Source of the DNA: Methanosarcina sp. UBA5
GTDB lineage: Archaea > Halobacteriota > Methanosarcinia > Methanosarcinales > Methanosarcinaceae
DNA length: 33,428 nucleotides
Direction: 5' to 3'
Assembly (NCBI RefSeq): GCF_002505485.1
Contig: NZ_DAVG01000071.1
Span: 1 to 33,428, forward strand
This document shows, one piece after another, positions 16,905-25,120 of the stretch (the first letter of the stretch is position 1; every line of letters begins with the position of its first letter). The position numbers were made by a program, and so were the translations under genes. The notes under the pieces are model-generated. The model searched no databases. It saw nothing but the letters and a program-made list of their open reading frames with translations, and was not told the origin of the DNA.

Positions 16905-17735
16905 ATGGTCAACATAGGTTTTATAAAAATGGGCAACCTGGGAATGAGCCAGGTTATCAATCTGATCCAGGATGAAATTGCAGCAAGAGAGGGAATTACG
17001 GTACGTGTATTTGGTACAGGTGCCAAAATGAGCCCTGCCGAGGCTGCAGCGTCTGAAAGTTTCAAGCAGTGGAATGCGGACTTTGTGATAATTATCAGCC
17101 CGAACGCAGCAGCTCCGGGTCCCACAGCAGCTCGTGGAATATGGAAGGACGTTCCCTGCATTGTGGTTTCAGATGGCCCAACAAAGAAAGAAGCCAGAGA
17201 AGCTCTTGAGAAGGACGGTTTCGGATATATCATCCTCCCTGTAGACCCTCTTATCGGAGCTAAGAGAGAGTTTCTTGACCCTGTAGAGATGGCATCCTTC
17301 AATTCCGATGCAATGAAAGTGTTATCTGTTTGTGGTGTTGTGAGACTCATCCAGGAAGAGCTGGACAAGGTAACTGACCAGGTTGCTTCCGGAAAATCAG
17401 GAAAGGAACTGGAGCTTCCACACATTTTTGCAAAACCCGAAAAATGTGTTGAGCACGCAGGCTTCGCAAACCCTTATGCAAAAGCAAAAGCTCTTGCCGC
17501 CCTTCATATGGCTGAAAAAGTGGCACAGGTTAACTTCCCTGCATGTTTCATGTTAAAGGAAATCGATCAGGTGTGCCTGACAGCCGCAGCCGGACACGAA
17601 ATAATGGGAGCCGCTGCGCAGCTTGCAATACAAGCAAGAGAAATCGAAAAATCCAATGATACCGTATTCAGGCAACCCCATGCAAAGAACGGTACTTTGC
17701 TGAAAAAAGTAAAATTATACCAGAAACCAGAGTAA
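16905..17735 (+). CDS. mtd: F420-dependent methylene-tetrahydromethanopterin dehydrogenase
   Basis: A 276-residue Mtd, the cytoplasmic enzyme that reversibly converts methenyl-tetrahydro(sarcina/methano)pterin to the methylene form with F420H2. It is a core step of methanogenesis from CO2, and of methyl oxidation in the reverse direction. The N-terminus MVNIGFIKMGNLGMSQV and the segments FGTGAKMSP, ISPNAAAPGPTAAR and SDGPTKKEAREAL are characteristic, and length is normal. I use the ATG at 16905, which gives the conserved N-terminus; a TTG three codons upstream is also open but is too close to the AGGA at 16890-16893. It is transcribed alone and is convergent with DUF2111. Confidence 0.97.
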   Translation: MVNIGFIKMGNLGMSQVINLIQDEIAAREGITVRVFGTGAKMSPAEAAASESFKQWNADFVIIISPNAAAPGPTAARGIWKDVPCIVVSDGPTKKEAREALEKDGFGYIILPVDPLIGAKREFLDPVEMASFNSDAMKVLSVCGVVRLIQEELDKVTDQVASGKSGKELELPHIFAKPEKCVEHAGFANPYAKAKALAALHMAEKVAQVNFPACFMLKEIDQVCLTAAAGHEIMGAAAQLAIQAREIEKSNDTVFRQPHAKNGTLLKKVKLYQKPE

Positions 17736-17841
17736 ACCCCTGAAAACCTTAAAGTTTGAACTGGAGGCTTAAATGGAGGAGAAAATAATTCCCCTGAGAA
17801 AATGAGCGGGAACGGATCCTCCAATGACCACTTTTTTTTCA

Positions 17842-17886
17842 ATTTATTGTGCAAATTTCAGTAATTCTTCGATTTATTGTGCAAAT
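17842..17886. repeat. Two direct copies of a 15-base sequence
   Basis: ATTTATTGTGCAAAT occurs at 17842-17856 and again at 17872-17886, 30 bases apart, between the convergent mtd and DUF2111 genes. The run of eight T just before (17832-17839) could end the mtd transcript. Confidence 0.6.
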
Positions 17887-17908
17887 GTCAGGCTGTATTT
17901 TACAAGTT

Positions 17909-18292
17909 TTATCTCTTAGCATCTTCAACTTCTTCCAGTACCGATGTATATTCCTGAAAAACAGCGTGGAGATCTATAGTAGCCAGTATATCCACAACCC
18001 CAAGAGCTGCAATAGCTTTCCCGTCTTTTGAGTGAATGGGAGCAACAACCACAGGTTTTCCCCTGTAAACACCTTCCGTAGGGACTTCGTGGATAACTTT
18101 GTTTGTTTTCAAAACTTCTTCGAGCACAGGCCCTGTGTAGTTCCTGTCAAGGATTTGACCTTTTTCCAGACGAAGTCCTTTTCGCTTGAGACTGCGAATG
18201 GTTGTAGGAAGTCCAATGACCGAGTGTACTGCTACTGCTAGTGCCTCAAGGTCTTCGGGCCCTGAATCTTCTGAGATGGTTAGGGAAGTAAT
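17909..18292 (-). CDS. DUF2111 family protein, apparently without a canonical start codon
   Basis: A methanogen DUF2111 protein of unknown function. Conserved-looking sequence runs LEALAVAVHSVIGLPTTIRS, then LRLEKGQILDRNYTGPVLEEV, EVPTEGVYRGKPVVVAPI and KAIAALGVVDI. The first canonical start in frame is a GTG at 18127, which would delete the N-terminal half. The frame is open and protein-like back to 18292, where a stop lies directly upstream. There the sequence GGGGTGA (ending at 18297) sits four bases before an ATT codon, so translation may begin at ATT, giving 127 residues. A one-base deletion is the alternative: restoring one A would link a GTG at 18300 to this frame. The family call is good; the start is unresolved. 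Confidence 0.7.
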   Translation of the reverse strand: MTSLTISEDSGPEDLEALAVAVHSVIGLPTTIRSLKRKGLRLEKGQILDRNYTGPVLEEVLKTNKVIHEVPTEGVYRGKPVVVAPIHSKDGKAIAALGVVDILATIDLHAVFQEYTSVLEEVEDAKR

Positions 18293-18413
18293 TTATTCAC
18301 CCCCGTAAATTACTTGAGACCGGGCAGGACGCAAAGGAAGGGCTTCTCAAAAATGAAAAGCTGGATCCGACTTCCGGTCATATTTAGAATATGTTTTTTC
18401 AAAGAATATATAA

Positions 18414-19076
18414 TCACTCCTCATTTTCAAGGGCTTTTATAAACGCCTGTTTATGCAGGTCCCCTGACTCATGGATTCCACCAACATCGCCACGCGTCGC
18501 CCGGCAGGGGTAATGCTGTATCAACAGCCCAGCCTTGGGAGGTGCATCTTTTACCGTCATTCCAACTATCTCTTTTGCCATATACCAGGTACTCCCGCAT
18601 GGAGCACCTTTTATTACCTTTACATCGGCAATTTTTCCGTCCTTTGTTTTTACCTTCAAGATAGGAGACCCAAAGAGCTCTGCAAATGGCCTGTTGAAAG
18701 CATTGGGCTCAAGACTACAGCAGATTTCATCTACCTCGATATCCATACCTGAGACTTCGGAGATCTTTTTGAGTTCGGGAACTGAAGACCTGGATGGTCC
18801 ACCTGGAACTATAAGAGAGCGCACACCAGCTTCTGCCGCAAGTTTTGCAATTGCAGATGTCAAATCCGGATGCAAAGAGTAAGTAATTATAATTTCGGCA
18901 GAAAAAACACGCTTATCGAAATTAAGAGTTTCCAGAAACTCATCAGGCTCTTCAATGAATACAGGCACAAACTCAGGCAGGTCAGCAGTTACGATTGAAA
19001 AATCGCTGTGCTCCCTGACAGTCTCAATCAGGCGGTGCCCATATTTGCCCCGTGTAATTACTCCTATTACAGTCAT
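18414..19076 (-). CDS. DUF166 family protein
   Basis: A 220-residue protein of the methanogen-associated DUF166 family. It begins with a beta strand and Gly/Arg loop (VIGVITRGKYGHRLIETV), then ADLPEFVP, a YSLHPDLT segment, VPGGPSR near the middle, a CC pair (EICCSLEP), and the C-terminal GAPCGSTWYMAKE and HYPCRATRGDV motifs. The conserved cysteines suggest metal binding or redox chemistry, but no activity is certain to me. The gene is divergent from tmk across 177 bases, a possible hint of a nucleotide-related role. The ATG at 19076 has no strong ribosome-binding site. It is cytoplasmic, with no membrane segment. Confidence 0.78.
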   Translation of the reverse strand: MTVIGVITRGKYGHRLIETVREHSDFSIVTADLPEFVPVFIEEPDEFLETLNFDKRVFSAEIIITYSLHPDLTSAIAKLAAEAGVRSLIVPGGPSRSSVPELKKISEVSGMDIEVDEICCSLEPNAFNRPFAELFGSPILKVKTKDGKIADVKVIKGAPCGSTWYMAKEIVGMTVKDAPPKAGLLIQHYPCRATRGDVGGIHESGDLHKQAFIKALENEE

Positions 19077-19253
19077 ATTATTCTAGGTTATTTTTAATAT
19101 TGCATAAATAGATGCTTATTTTATCTTGAATTCTGCCCTGACTCGGCAGTTATACATGGAATTGGGATCTTATCATGGATCCGGAAAGCCTGTAGAATAT
19201 AAATACAGATAACGCGTTTCACTAAAAATCTCTAAAGAAAAAAGACGGTATTT

Positions 19254-19871
19254 ATGAGAGGGAAACTTATCACACTTGAGGGCATTGACGGCTCAGGCAA
19301 AAGCACGATTGCAGAAAAACTTCAGAAAAATCCTGAAATTAAAGCCTTTAAACCTGTTTTTACCAGGGAACCTACAAGAGGTACTCTGACTGGAAATGCC
19401 GTGGAAAACGCTATTCAGTCGGATACCGACCAGCTTGCAGAGCTCTTCCTTTTTACAGCTGACCATGCTGAACATCTGGCAAAACTTATAAAGCCCGCAC
19501 TTGAAAACGGAAAAATAGTGATTTCTGACCGCTATTCCGACAGCCGATACGCTTACCAGGGAGTAACCCTGAAAACTCGCCTGGAAAATCCTCTTGAATG
19601 GGTAAAGGAATTGCACCGAGGCTGGACCGTTGTTCCGGACCTGACCTTTCTCTTCGATATCAGGCCCGAAATTTCAATTGAGCGTTGTGGAAAACGAGGA
19701 GAACAAAGCAAGTTCGAAAAATTAGAGTTTTTACGAGGAGTCAGAGAGCTTTTCCTCAAGCTTGCGGCAGATGATCCAGAACGTTTTATTGTAATCGATG
19801 CTTCCCGCCCTTCTGAATACGTAGAAAAGGAAGTTGCAGAAAAAATTCTGGAGTTCCTGAGAAGGAACTGA
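19254..19871 (+). CDS. tmk: Thymidylate kinase
   Basis: A 205-residue dTMP kinase, phosphorylating dTMP to dTDP with ATP in dTTP synthesis. The P-loop is GIDGSGKST near residue 9. The nucleotide-specific DR-Y motif is SDRYSDSRYAYQG near residue 90, and TREPTRG near residue 38 binds dTMP. Late in the chain, LTFLFDIRPEISIERCGKRGEQSKFE contains the lid region. All are typical for the family and length is normal. The ATG at 19254 follows weak GACGG. It is divergent from DUF166 and stands alone on its strand. Confidence 0.95.
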   Translation: MRGKLITLEGIDGSGKSTIAEKLQKNPEIKAFKPVFTREPTRGTLTGNAVENAIQSDTDQLAELFLFTADHAEHLAKLIKPALENGKIVISDRYSDSRYAYQGVTLKTRLENPLEWVKELHRGWTVVPDLTFLFDIRPEISIERCGKRGEQSKFEKLEFLRGVRELFLKLAADDPERFIVIDASRPSEYVEKEVAEKILEFLRRN

Positions 19872-19947
19872 CCAGATGCACGGATTGGACCGGAAAATTC
19901 CACTTAAGAGAAATATCCGTTAGAACCGTTATCATCAGCAAAATCTG

Positions 19948-20208
19948 TTAGAGACCATTATCATCCGCAAATTTGATCAGGGCTTCCCCTAACATCCTGA
20001 CATGGGTGGGATTAAGGTTGAACCTGGACCTCTTTACGCCTCCTCGCTCCTTTGCGAGTTCGACGTATTCTTTCTCAAAGCGGTCACTGTGTGCGAGGGA
20101 GATCGTCATGTACCAGCCTCCTCCCATCTTAATCTCTACATATCCGTCTCCGCTTGTCTCCTCAGTGTTTTCTTCAATATTTTCTTCAGATGTATCCTTC
20201 TTTACCAT
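19948..20208 (-). CDS. Small acidic conserved-looking protein of unknown function
   Basis: An 86-residue protein that I do not recognise. The first 20 residues are acidic and low in complexity (repeated E, N, T). The rest looks folded: GYVEIKMGGGWYMTISLAHSDRFEKEYVELAKERGG, then RFNLNPTHVRMLGEALIKFADDNG. The latter is reminiscent of a short strand-helix module. GAGG lies a few bases before the ATG, supporting translation. No signal or membrane segment. It is a single gene between tmk (convergent) and the HisA-like gene. Confidence 0.6.
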   Translation of the reverse strand: MVKKDTSEENIEENTEETSGDGYVEIKMGGGWYMTISLAHSDRFEKEYVELAKERGGVKRSRFNLNPTHVRMLGEALIKFADDNGL

Positions 20209-20390
20209 ATGTAAGCCTCATAATTTCCTGGTTTTAAATAGAATCTGTGACTCTTCTCTTAATACTAAAATATTCAATTATATACAAGACATATAGGACT
20301 GAAATAAAAGGATTCCCAGGTGAGAGTTATTTTTTATTATCCGATTTTATTTTGTTATCCGAGTTTAGTTTTAGTCATCCAGTTTTGTTT

Positions 20391-21119
20391 TTAATCGTCT
20401 GATTTAAACCCTGAACTCAGCACGGCTGGAGGAACCAGTCCCAAATGAATGGCAGTTGCGACCAGGGCTCCTTTTATCCCGAGCTTATCAAGAATAAAAA
20501 GATCCTCCATATCCTTGACGCCTCCGGCAAGCAGCACGCTATGCCTGGAACATTCAACCAGTTTTCGAAGGAATTCAGAGTCAAAGCCTGAGGCCGTTCC
20601 AACCCTGTCAAGATCAAGGAAAATAAGGTCTTTTAAGGGTAAATAATTTAGCAGTTTTACTATTTCAAAGGGGGACTCCGGAAGCTCCGGATCGTTTTTC
20701 AGGACTTTACCATGCTTTATATCAATGCTAACACTGATTCTTCCAGAGTTTCCACAGGCTGCGTCCTTTATTGCCGAAAGTGTACCTGTCTCTGTGCCTA
20801 TCACGGCAGTTCCTGCAATGGAAAGAGCCTTTTCCACGTCCTGTGGGGCCGAAATCCCGAAATCAAGCATTGTGTCTGCCCTTAAGCTTACTTCCTGAAT
20901 TACCCCAGTATTCATTTCGAGAGGCCCTTTGCCCTGAAGCACATTAAGGTCGGCAATATAGATTTCCCTTGGATGCAGGAGTTTTACTATATCCACAGGG
21001 TCCGAACTGCTGCATATTGTACTTGAATCCGAAACTGGACGGTATTTTTCCCTGACACCGCCCTTTGCAAGGACTACACTACGATTAAATATATCCATCA
21101 CAAAAATTACTCGGAACAT
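20391..21119 (-). CDS. HisA-like TIM-barrel protein (COG1411 type)
   Basis: A 242-residue relative of HisA, the ProFAR isomerase of histidine synthesis, but of the divergent group often called HisA-related. Both catalytic aspartates of HisA appear present: Asp9 in FVMDIFNRS and Asp133 in SVSIDIKHG. The N-terminus IFVMDIFNRSVVLAKGG aligns with the HisA start, so the ATG at 21119 is preferred. The phosphate-binding loops IADLNVLQG and LLAGGVKDMEDL are recognisable. It is not obviously the true HisA. It is divergent from mfnB across 112 bases, in a methanogen where a HisA-like isomerase or aldolase could serve cofactor synthesis. The substrate is unknown. Confidence 0.8.
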   Translation of the reverse strand: MFRVIFVMDIFNRSVVLAKGGVREKYRPVSDSSTICSSSDPVDIVKLLHPREIYIADLNVLQGKGPLEMNTGVIQEVSLRADTMLDFGISAPQDVEKALSIAGTAVIGTETGTLSAIKDAACGNSGRISVSIDIKHGKVLKNDPELPESPFEIVKLLNYLPLKDLIFLDLDRVGTASGFDSEFLRKLVECSRHSVLLAGGVKDMEDLFILDKLGIKGALVATAIHLGLVPPAVLSSGFKSDD

Positions 21120-21231
21120 ACTTATTTAATAGCTGCATCATCCTATAAAAAAATATAAAATAAAGTATATTGTATAAAAAGAATAATATTCATGATAAGA
21201 TTCCAATTCAATGTTTAATTAGAGGATTTCT

Positions 21232-21936
21232 ATGAAACTGCTTGTAAGTCCAATTAATAGAGATGAGGCAATTATTGCTTCCAAAGGCGGCGCAGACATT
21301 GTGGATGTCAAAAACCCGAAAGAAGGTTCCCTTGGTGCGAATTTCCCGTGGGTAATAAAGGATGTAAAAGAAGCTGTAGATGGTAGACAGCCTATAAGCG
21401 CAACCATAGGAGATTTTAATTACAAACCAGGAACTGCTTCCCTTGCAGCATTCGGAGCAGCAGTTGCAGGAGCAGACTACATTAAAGTTGGCCTTTACGA
21501 TATTCAGACAGAAGATCAGGCTTTCGAGTTTCTCACGAAAGTAACACGAGCCGTAAAAGACTACGACTCAACAAAGAAAGTCGTTGCCTCGGGGTACTCT
21601 GACTACAAGCGCATTAATTCAATCTCTCCTTTATTACTTCCCTCAATCGCTGCAAAAGCCGGGGCGGATGTGGTGATGGTTGATACGGCAATCAAGGACG
21701 GAAAATCTACTTTCGAATTCATGGACGAGAAAGGACTTAAGAAATTCACAGATCTTGCCCATGAGCACGGACTTGAAAACGCGATTGCAGGCTCCCTGAA
21801 ATTTGAGGATCTTCCAGTGCTTGAGAGGATAGGACCGGACATTATCGGTGTCCGGGGTATGGTCTGCGGAGGAGATAGAAGAAACGCTATCCGACAAGAA
21901 TTGGTAGAAAAGCTTGTAGCTGAATGCCAAGCTTGA
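21232..21936 (+). CDS. mfnB: (5-formylfuran-3-yl)methyl phosphate synthase, methanofuran pathway
   Basis: A 234-residue MfnB (former DUF556). It condenses two glyceraldehyde-3-phosphate molecules to 4-(hydroxymethyl)-2-furancarboxaldehyde phosphate, the first step to the furan of methanofuran. The Schiff-base lysine is Lys27 in DIVDVKNPKEGSLGA, and the second key lysine is Lys155 in MVDTAIKDGK. Both numbers match the characterised Methanocaldococcus enzyme. The strand-helix repeats end with GVRGMVCGGDRR, a phosphate-binding loop. GAGG lies seven bases before the ATG. It is divergent from the HisA-like gene and followed by a GC-rich inverted repeat. Confidence 0.95.
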   Translation: MKLLVSPINRDEAIIASKGGADIVDVKNPKEGSLGANFPWVIKDVKEAVDGRQPISATIGDFNYKPGTASLAAFGAAVAGADYIKVGLYDIQTEDQAFEFLTKVTRAVKDYDSTKKVVASGYSDYKRINSISPLLLPSIAAKAGADVVMVDTAIKDGKSTFEFMDEKGLKKFTDLAHEHGLENAIAGSLKFEDLPVLERIGPDIIGVRGMVCGGDRRNAIRQELVEKLVAECQA

Positions 21937-21968
21937 GAATTCTTTTTTGAATAAAACTGAGAGTTTGT

Positions 21969-21994
21969 GCCGGCAGGTCATCAGACAGGCCGGC
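21969..21994 (+). terminator. GC-rich inverted repeat after mfnB
   Basis: GCCGGC at 21969-21974 and again at 21989-21994 can pair around a 14-base loop, 30 bases after the mfnB stop. The stem is short and no T run follows, so the terminator role is tentative. Confidence 0.3.
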
Positions 21995-22032
21995 CGAAAA
22001 AGAATTATAAGCAAATAACTATTTTTATCCTG

Positions 22033-22563
22033 ATGTTTATTTTCGGACATATTGGGATTACTCTGGGGATCTTTTATCTCCTGAGCCATTTATCTTCAAA
22101 AAATGACTTTTGGGTAAAGGTTCCGTGGATTGCAATCGGATCGCTCCTTCCAGACTTCATCGATAAACCTCTTGGTAGGATAATTCTTGCTGAAACAATA
22201 GGAAGTGGGCGTATTTTTGCCCATACCCTTCTTTTTGTCCTTCTGCTAGGCCTGGCAGGATACTACCTTTACAGCCGGGGGAAACCTGAACTCCTGATTA
22301 TTGCAGGAGCTTCTTTTTGCCACATTTTTGAAGATCAGATATGGAATAGCCCTGAAGTATTTTTCTGGCCGCTTCTAGGCTGGGGTTTTCCGAAAGACAC
22401 GATTTCAGGAAGCTTTATTGAGTATCTTATGATAATTTTCAGTAGATCATACGACCCCGAATTTACAGAAGTTTTTATCTCAGAAATCGTCGGACTGATT
22501 ATAATTGTCCTTCTTACTGGCAAATACATTAACGAGAAGATAAAACAGAATTCGATAGTATAA
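22033..22563 (+). CDS. Membrane protein, YdjM/DUF457-like putative metal-dependent hydrolase
   Basis: A protein of about 176 residues with four or five membrane segments. Its polar motifs sit at membrane edges: FGHIGITLG near the N-terminus, GSLLPDFIDKPLG, GSGRIFAHTLLF, and C-HIFEDQIWN. These His/Asp groups resemble the YdjM (DUF457) membrane-bound putative metal hydrolases. I place the start at the ATG at 22033, because the paralogous pseudogene at 33021 begins with ATG at the same alignment position. A GTG at 21967 is open too but falls in the inverted repeat following mfnB. No good ribosome-binding site precedes either. Its function is unknown. Confidence 0.65.
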   Translation: MFIFGHIGITLGIFYLLSHLSSKNDFWVKVPWIAIGSLLPDFIDKPLGRIILAETIGSGRIFAHTLLFVLLLGLAGYYLYSRGKPELLIIAGASFCHIFEDQIWNSPEVFFWPLLGWGFPKDTISGSFIEYLMIIFSRSYDPEFTEVFISEIVGLIIIVLLTGKYINEKIKQNSIV

Positions 22564-22644
22564 CAAAAAGAGAAAATTCAAACCTTTAAAAACTGGAAGT
22601 TACCTTCCTCAGAAAACTCACCTCCAGATGAAACTGTAAAGAGT

Positions 22645-24363
22645 TCACGGAACAGATTCATAAATTTTTATGTTAAGGGAATCATAGATCTTATGCACAG
22701 GGTAAGCAGCCTGAACCTTAAGGGAGTTTCCTCCCGTAGAGACCGACGTTTCATTGGGTTCCTGCTCCCTGGTACTCAAAATCTCAGAATAAGTGGTTCC
22801 GACGATATAGAAAGGTTTTTTTTCTGCTACTTTTTCCACAACAGACATCCCAGGCTGGGTGATGATTCCATCCTCATCTATACAAGACATAATATATGGA
22901 TAAGTTTCTTTCACGCCGGATAACCACTGAATCCCATCTGCTTCATTTTCCGAAATTGCTTCAGAAACTCCACCTGTATACGGCGAACTGAAACAGGTGA
23001 AGAATCCCAGTGTCCAGAGCAGACAAAGAATCAGCACTGCAGAGCCAAGGCCAAGAGTATACCCTTTTCTAAGGAAAATAATGTAAAGGGAATAACCCAG
23101 CAAAGGAATCTGGGCAAAAATAATGAAGCTCAAATTTGCAAATCTATCTGGGGGGTAATGAATGAAGGGGTTTAAAAGGAAAGCAAGCTCCAGGAAAAAG
23201 GTTACGATGTAGAGGACCAGAAAGCGAGGGTACCTGCGAACAAAATGATGGCAAAACCTTTTACGATTCTGCCATACGATTACGGAATTGATCAGGATAA
23301 AAATTAAAGGAATATAGTATTTGCCGTAATAGAGATTCAAGAGATGCACAAACTCGAAAAATCCGTTTTCAGTTGATGGAAACGTGGAAAAAACTGTAGC
23401 CACTAGCATTTTAGCGTGCAGGATGAAGTTTGAACTAGATGTATCAAAGAATTGAAAAATAGATTTCGCACAAAGCAGGAAGCCTATCGAGATAAGTGAC
23501 AGGAAGACAAACACAGGCATTTTTCTTTCTGCAGGATGGGAGGCACCAGAGAAGAGAAAATTGTGACTCAGGATTTTATGGAGAAATCCGGGCTTCAGTA
23601 TTTTGCTGAAGGCTAGGGACAGGGAGAAACAGGCAAGATATACAAAAATAAAGGGATGAGCTAAAGGAATTAAAGGCATCATAAAAAGAAGGCAAACAGC
23701 CATTGCCCTGTTTTTATCTGAAATTGCACTTCTCAGCACAAGAAGATATAGAGGTATCAGGCAAAAACAAAGATAATAAGGAATTGCTGAGGTCTGGAAA
23801 TGACCAAAATAAGGAATAAGCGAGGAGAGAAAAGCTGTTAAGACTAATTTTTCCCTGCTCATAAAAAGCCGATAGAACAGGAACATTCCAGTAATAAATA
23901 TTATTGAAAAAAATACTGGCAAGAAGTATGAAAGTGCCGATGTTTCCAGGCCTGAAACCTGAGCCAGGGCTGAAACGAGAAGAGGACCCGTTGGAGAAAG
24001 GTTGGAAAAACCCGAAAGGTAACAAGAACCATGTCCTGCAAGCCCGATGTACGAAAATTCATCTCCCCTGCCTATTGAAACATAGCCAAGCATGTGAGGA
24101 GTTATCAGTACTGTAGTATGAACAAGAAACAGTATAAGAACCGCACTCATTTTTCGGTATGCTAGAAGCAGAACGCAGGCTGAAACGTAACAAAGGAGTA
24201 GGGTAAGATAAAAGTGGAAAGGAAGCTGTTCATAGATATCGACTGTATACCCTTCGGGCTGAATTCCCCTCAGAATAAGAAGGCTATAAACCAGTAGTAA
24301 TAGAGAAATTGAGGTTATAATGTTTAATATGTTATTAGTAGTTTTAGACAATGTGTCCCCCAT
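22645..24363 (-). CDS. Polytopic membrane protein, GT-C glycosyltransferase-like
   Basis: A 572-residue integral membrane protein with 11-12 hydrophobic helices over residues 15-440. A soluble C-terminal domain of about 120 residues (from about 450, GVSEAISENEADGIQWLSGVK) is probably extracytoplasmic. The first loop holds GRGDEFSYIG, with Asp101-Glu102 placed where GT-C glycosyltransferases keep their acidic metal site. GT-C enzymes transfer sugars from lipid carriers at the outer membrane face. That would fit the polysaccharide deacetylase and surface proteins downstream, but no GT-C family is clearly matched. The ATG at 24363 is not preceded by a good ribosome-binding site. A TTG at codon 5 with GGGGGA just upstream is an alternative. 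Confidence 0.6.
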   Translation of the reverse strand: MGDTLSKTTNNILNIITSISLLLLVYSLLILRGIQPEGYTVDIYEQLPFHFYLTLLLCYVSACVLLLAYRKMSAVLILFLVHTTVLITPHMLGYVSIGRGDEFSYIGLAGHGSCYLSGFSNLSPTGPLLVSALAQVSGLETSALSYFLPVFFSIIFITGMFLFYRLFMSREKLVLTAFLSSLIPYFGHFQTSAIPYYLCFCLIPLYLLVLRSAISDKNRAMAVCLLFMMPLIPLAHPFIFVYLACFSLSLAFSKILKPGFLHKILSHNFLFSGASHPAERKMPVFVFLSLISIGFLLCAKSIFQFFDTSSSNFILHAKMLVATVFSTFPSTENGFFEFVHLLNLYYGKYYIPLIFILINSVIVWQNRKRFCHHFVRRYPRFLVLYIVTFFLELAFLLNPFIHYPPDRFANLSFIIFAQIPLLGYSLYIIFLRKGYTLGLGSAVLILCLLWTLGFFTCFSSPYTGGVSEAISENEADGIQWLSGVKETYPYIMSCIDEDGIITQPGMSVVEKVAEKKPFYIVGTTYSEILSTREQEPNETSVSTGGNSLKVQAAYPVHKIYDSLNIKIYESVP

Positions 24364-25120
24364 CCTTTTTGAAAATTGCAGAGTCCAGTTTCCGCACCTA
24401 AATATGATCTATCCCTGAAAACGTGGTTTCACTCTTAAAGAGTTTTTCTTTTACAGGCAGTACACAGGTCCAAAAACTTTCGTTCCTAAGATTTTATTTA
24501 TTTGTTTCTCCTCTTTCGTATTCTTATTATATTCAATCGGCCCAACAAATAATTAATGGTTGTGCCCTGAGTGCAGTTTGATATACCTGCCTCAACCTAA
24601 TTAATGTTTTGATGGGTTAAAATATTTCAACGATTAAAGGTTTTCGGGTACTGTACCTTTGTTCAAAGACTTTAGTATTTCTGTCACAATAACTCACGGT
24701 ATATTAAGTATATCCTTCTTGAGTACAGATTCTGCTGATATTAATATATGGTTTTAGCCTTACAGAGTGAACATCATTTATTAGATTTATTTCTTATTCC
24801 TGCCAGTGTCTGCATGCCCCGAATTAGTTCTTCAGGAGAAAGCATGCATTTAAGATCAGGATAATTAGGCATTGCCCCTGTAAAATAAGCGGTTCTGGAG
24901 AATTTATAGAGGATCGTGCCATAAAATCGTACAATTAAGGTATATTAAGCCAGACTAAAATAATCCTTAAGCATCAAACTTCAGGAATAAACGTTTAGAA
25001 CTATCATATCATTTGTTACTGATGGAGGAAATTAAACACAACAGATCAGAGTTTAAGAATTTAGATTTATTAAAATTTTTTCAAATTTTTAATTATAATA
25101 TTTAGAAAATTTTTTAACTT
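24364..25120. other. Long intergenic region, nothing recognised
   Basis: A 757-base AT-rich region between two minus-strand genes. It should include the promoter of the membrane-protein gene. I see no open frame with protein-like composition, no RNA gene and no clear inverted repeat. Confidence 0.5.
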
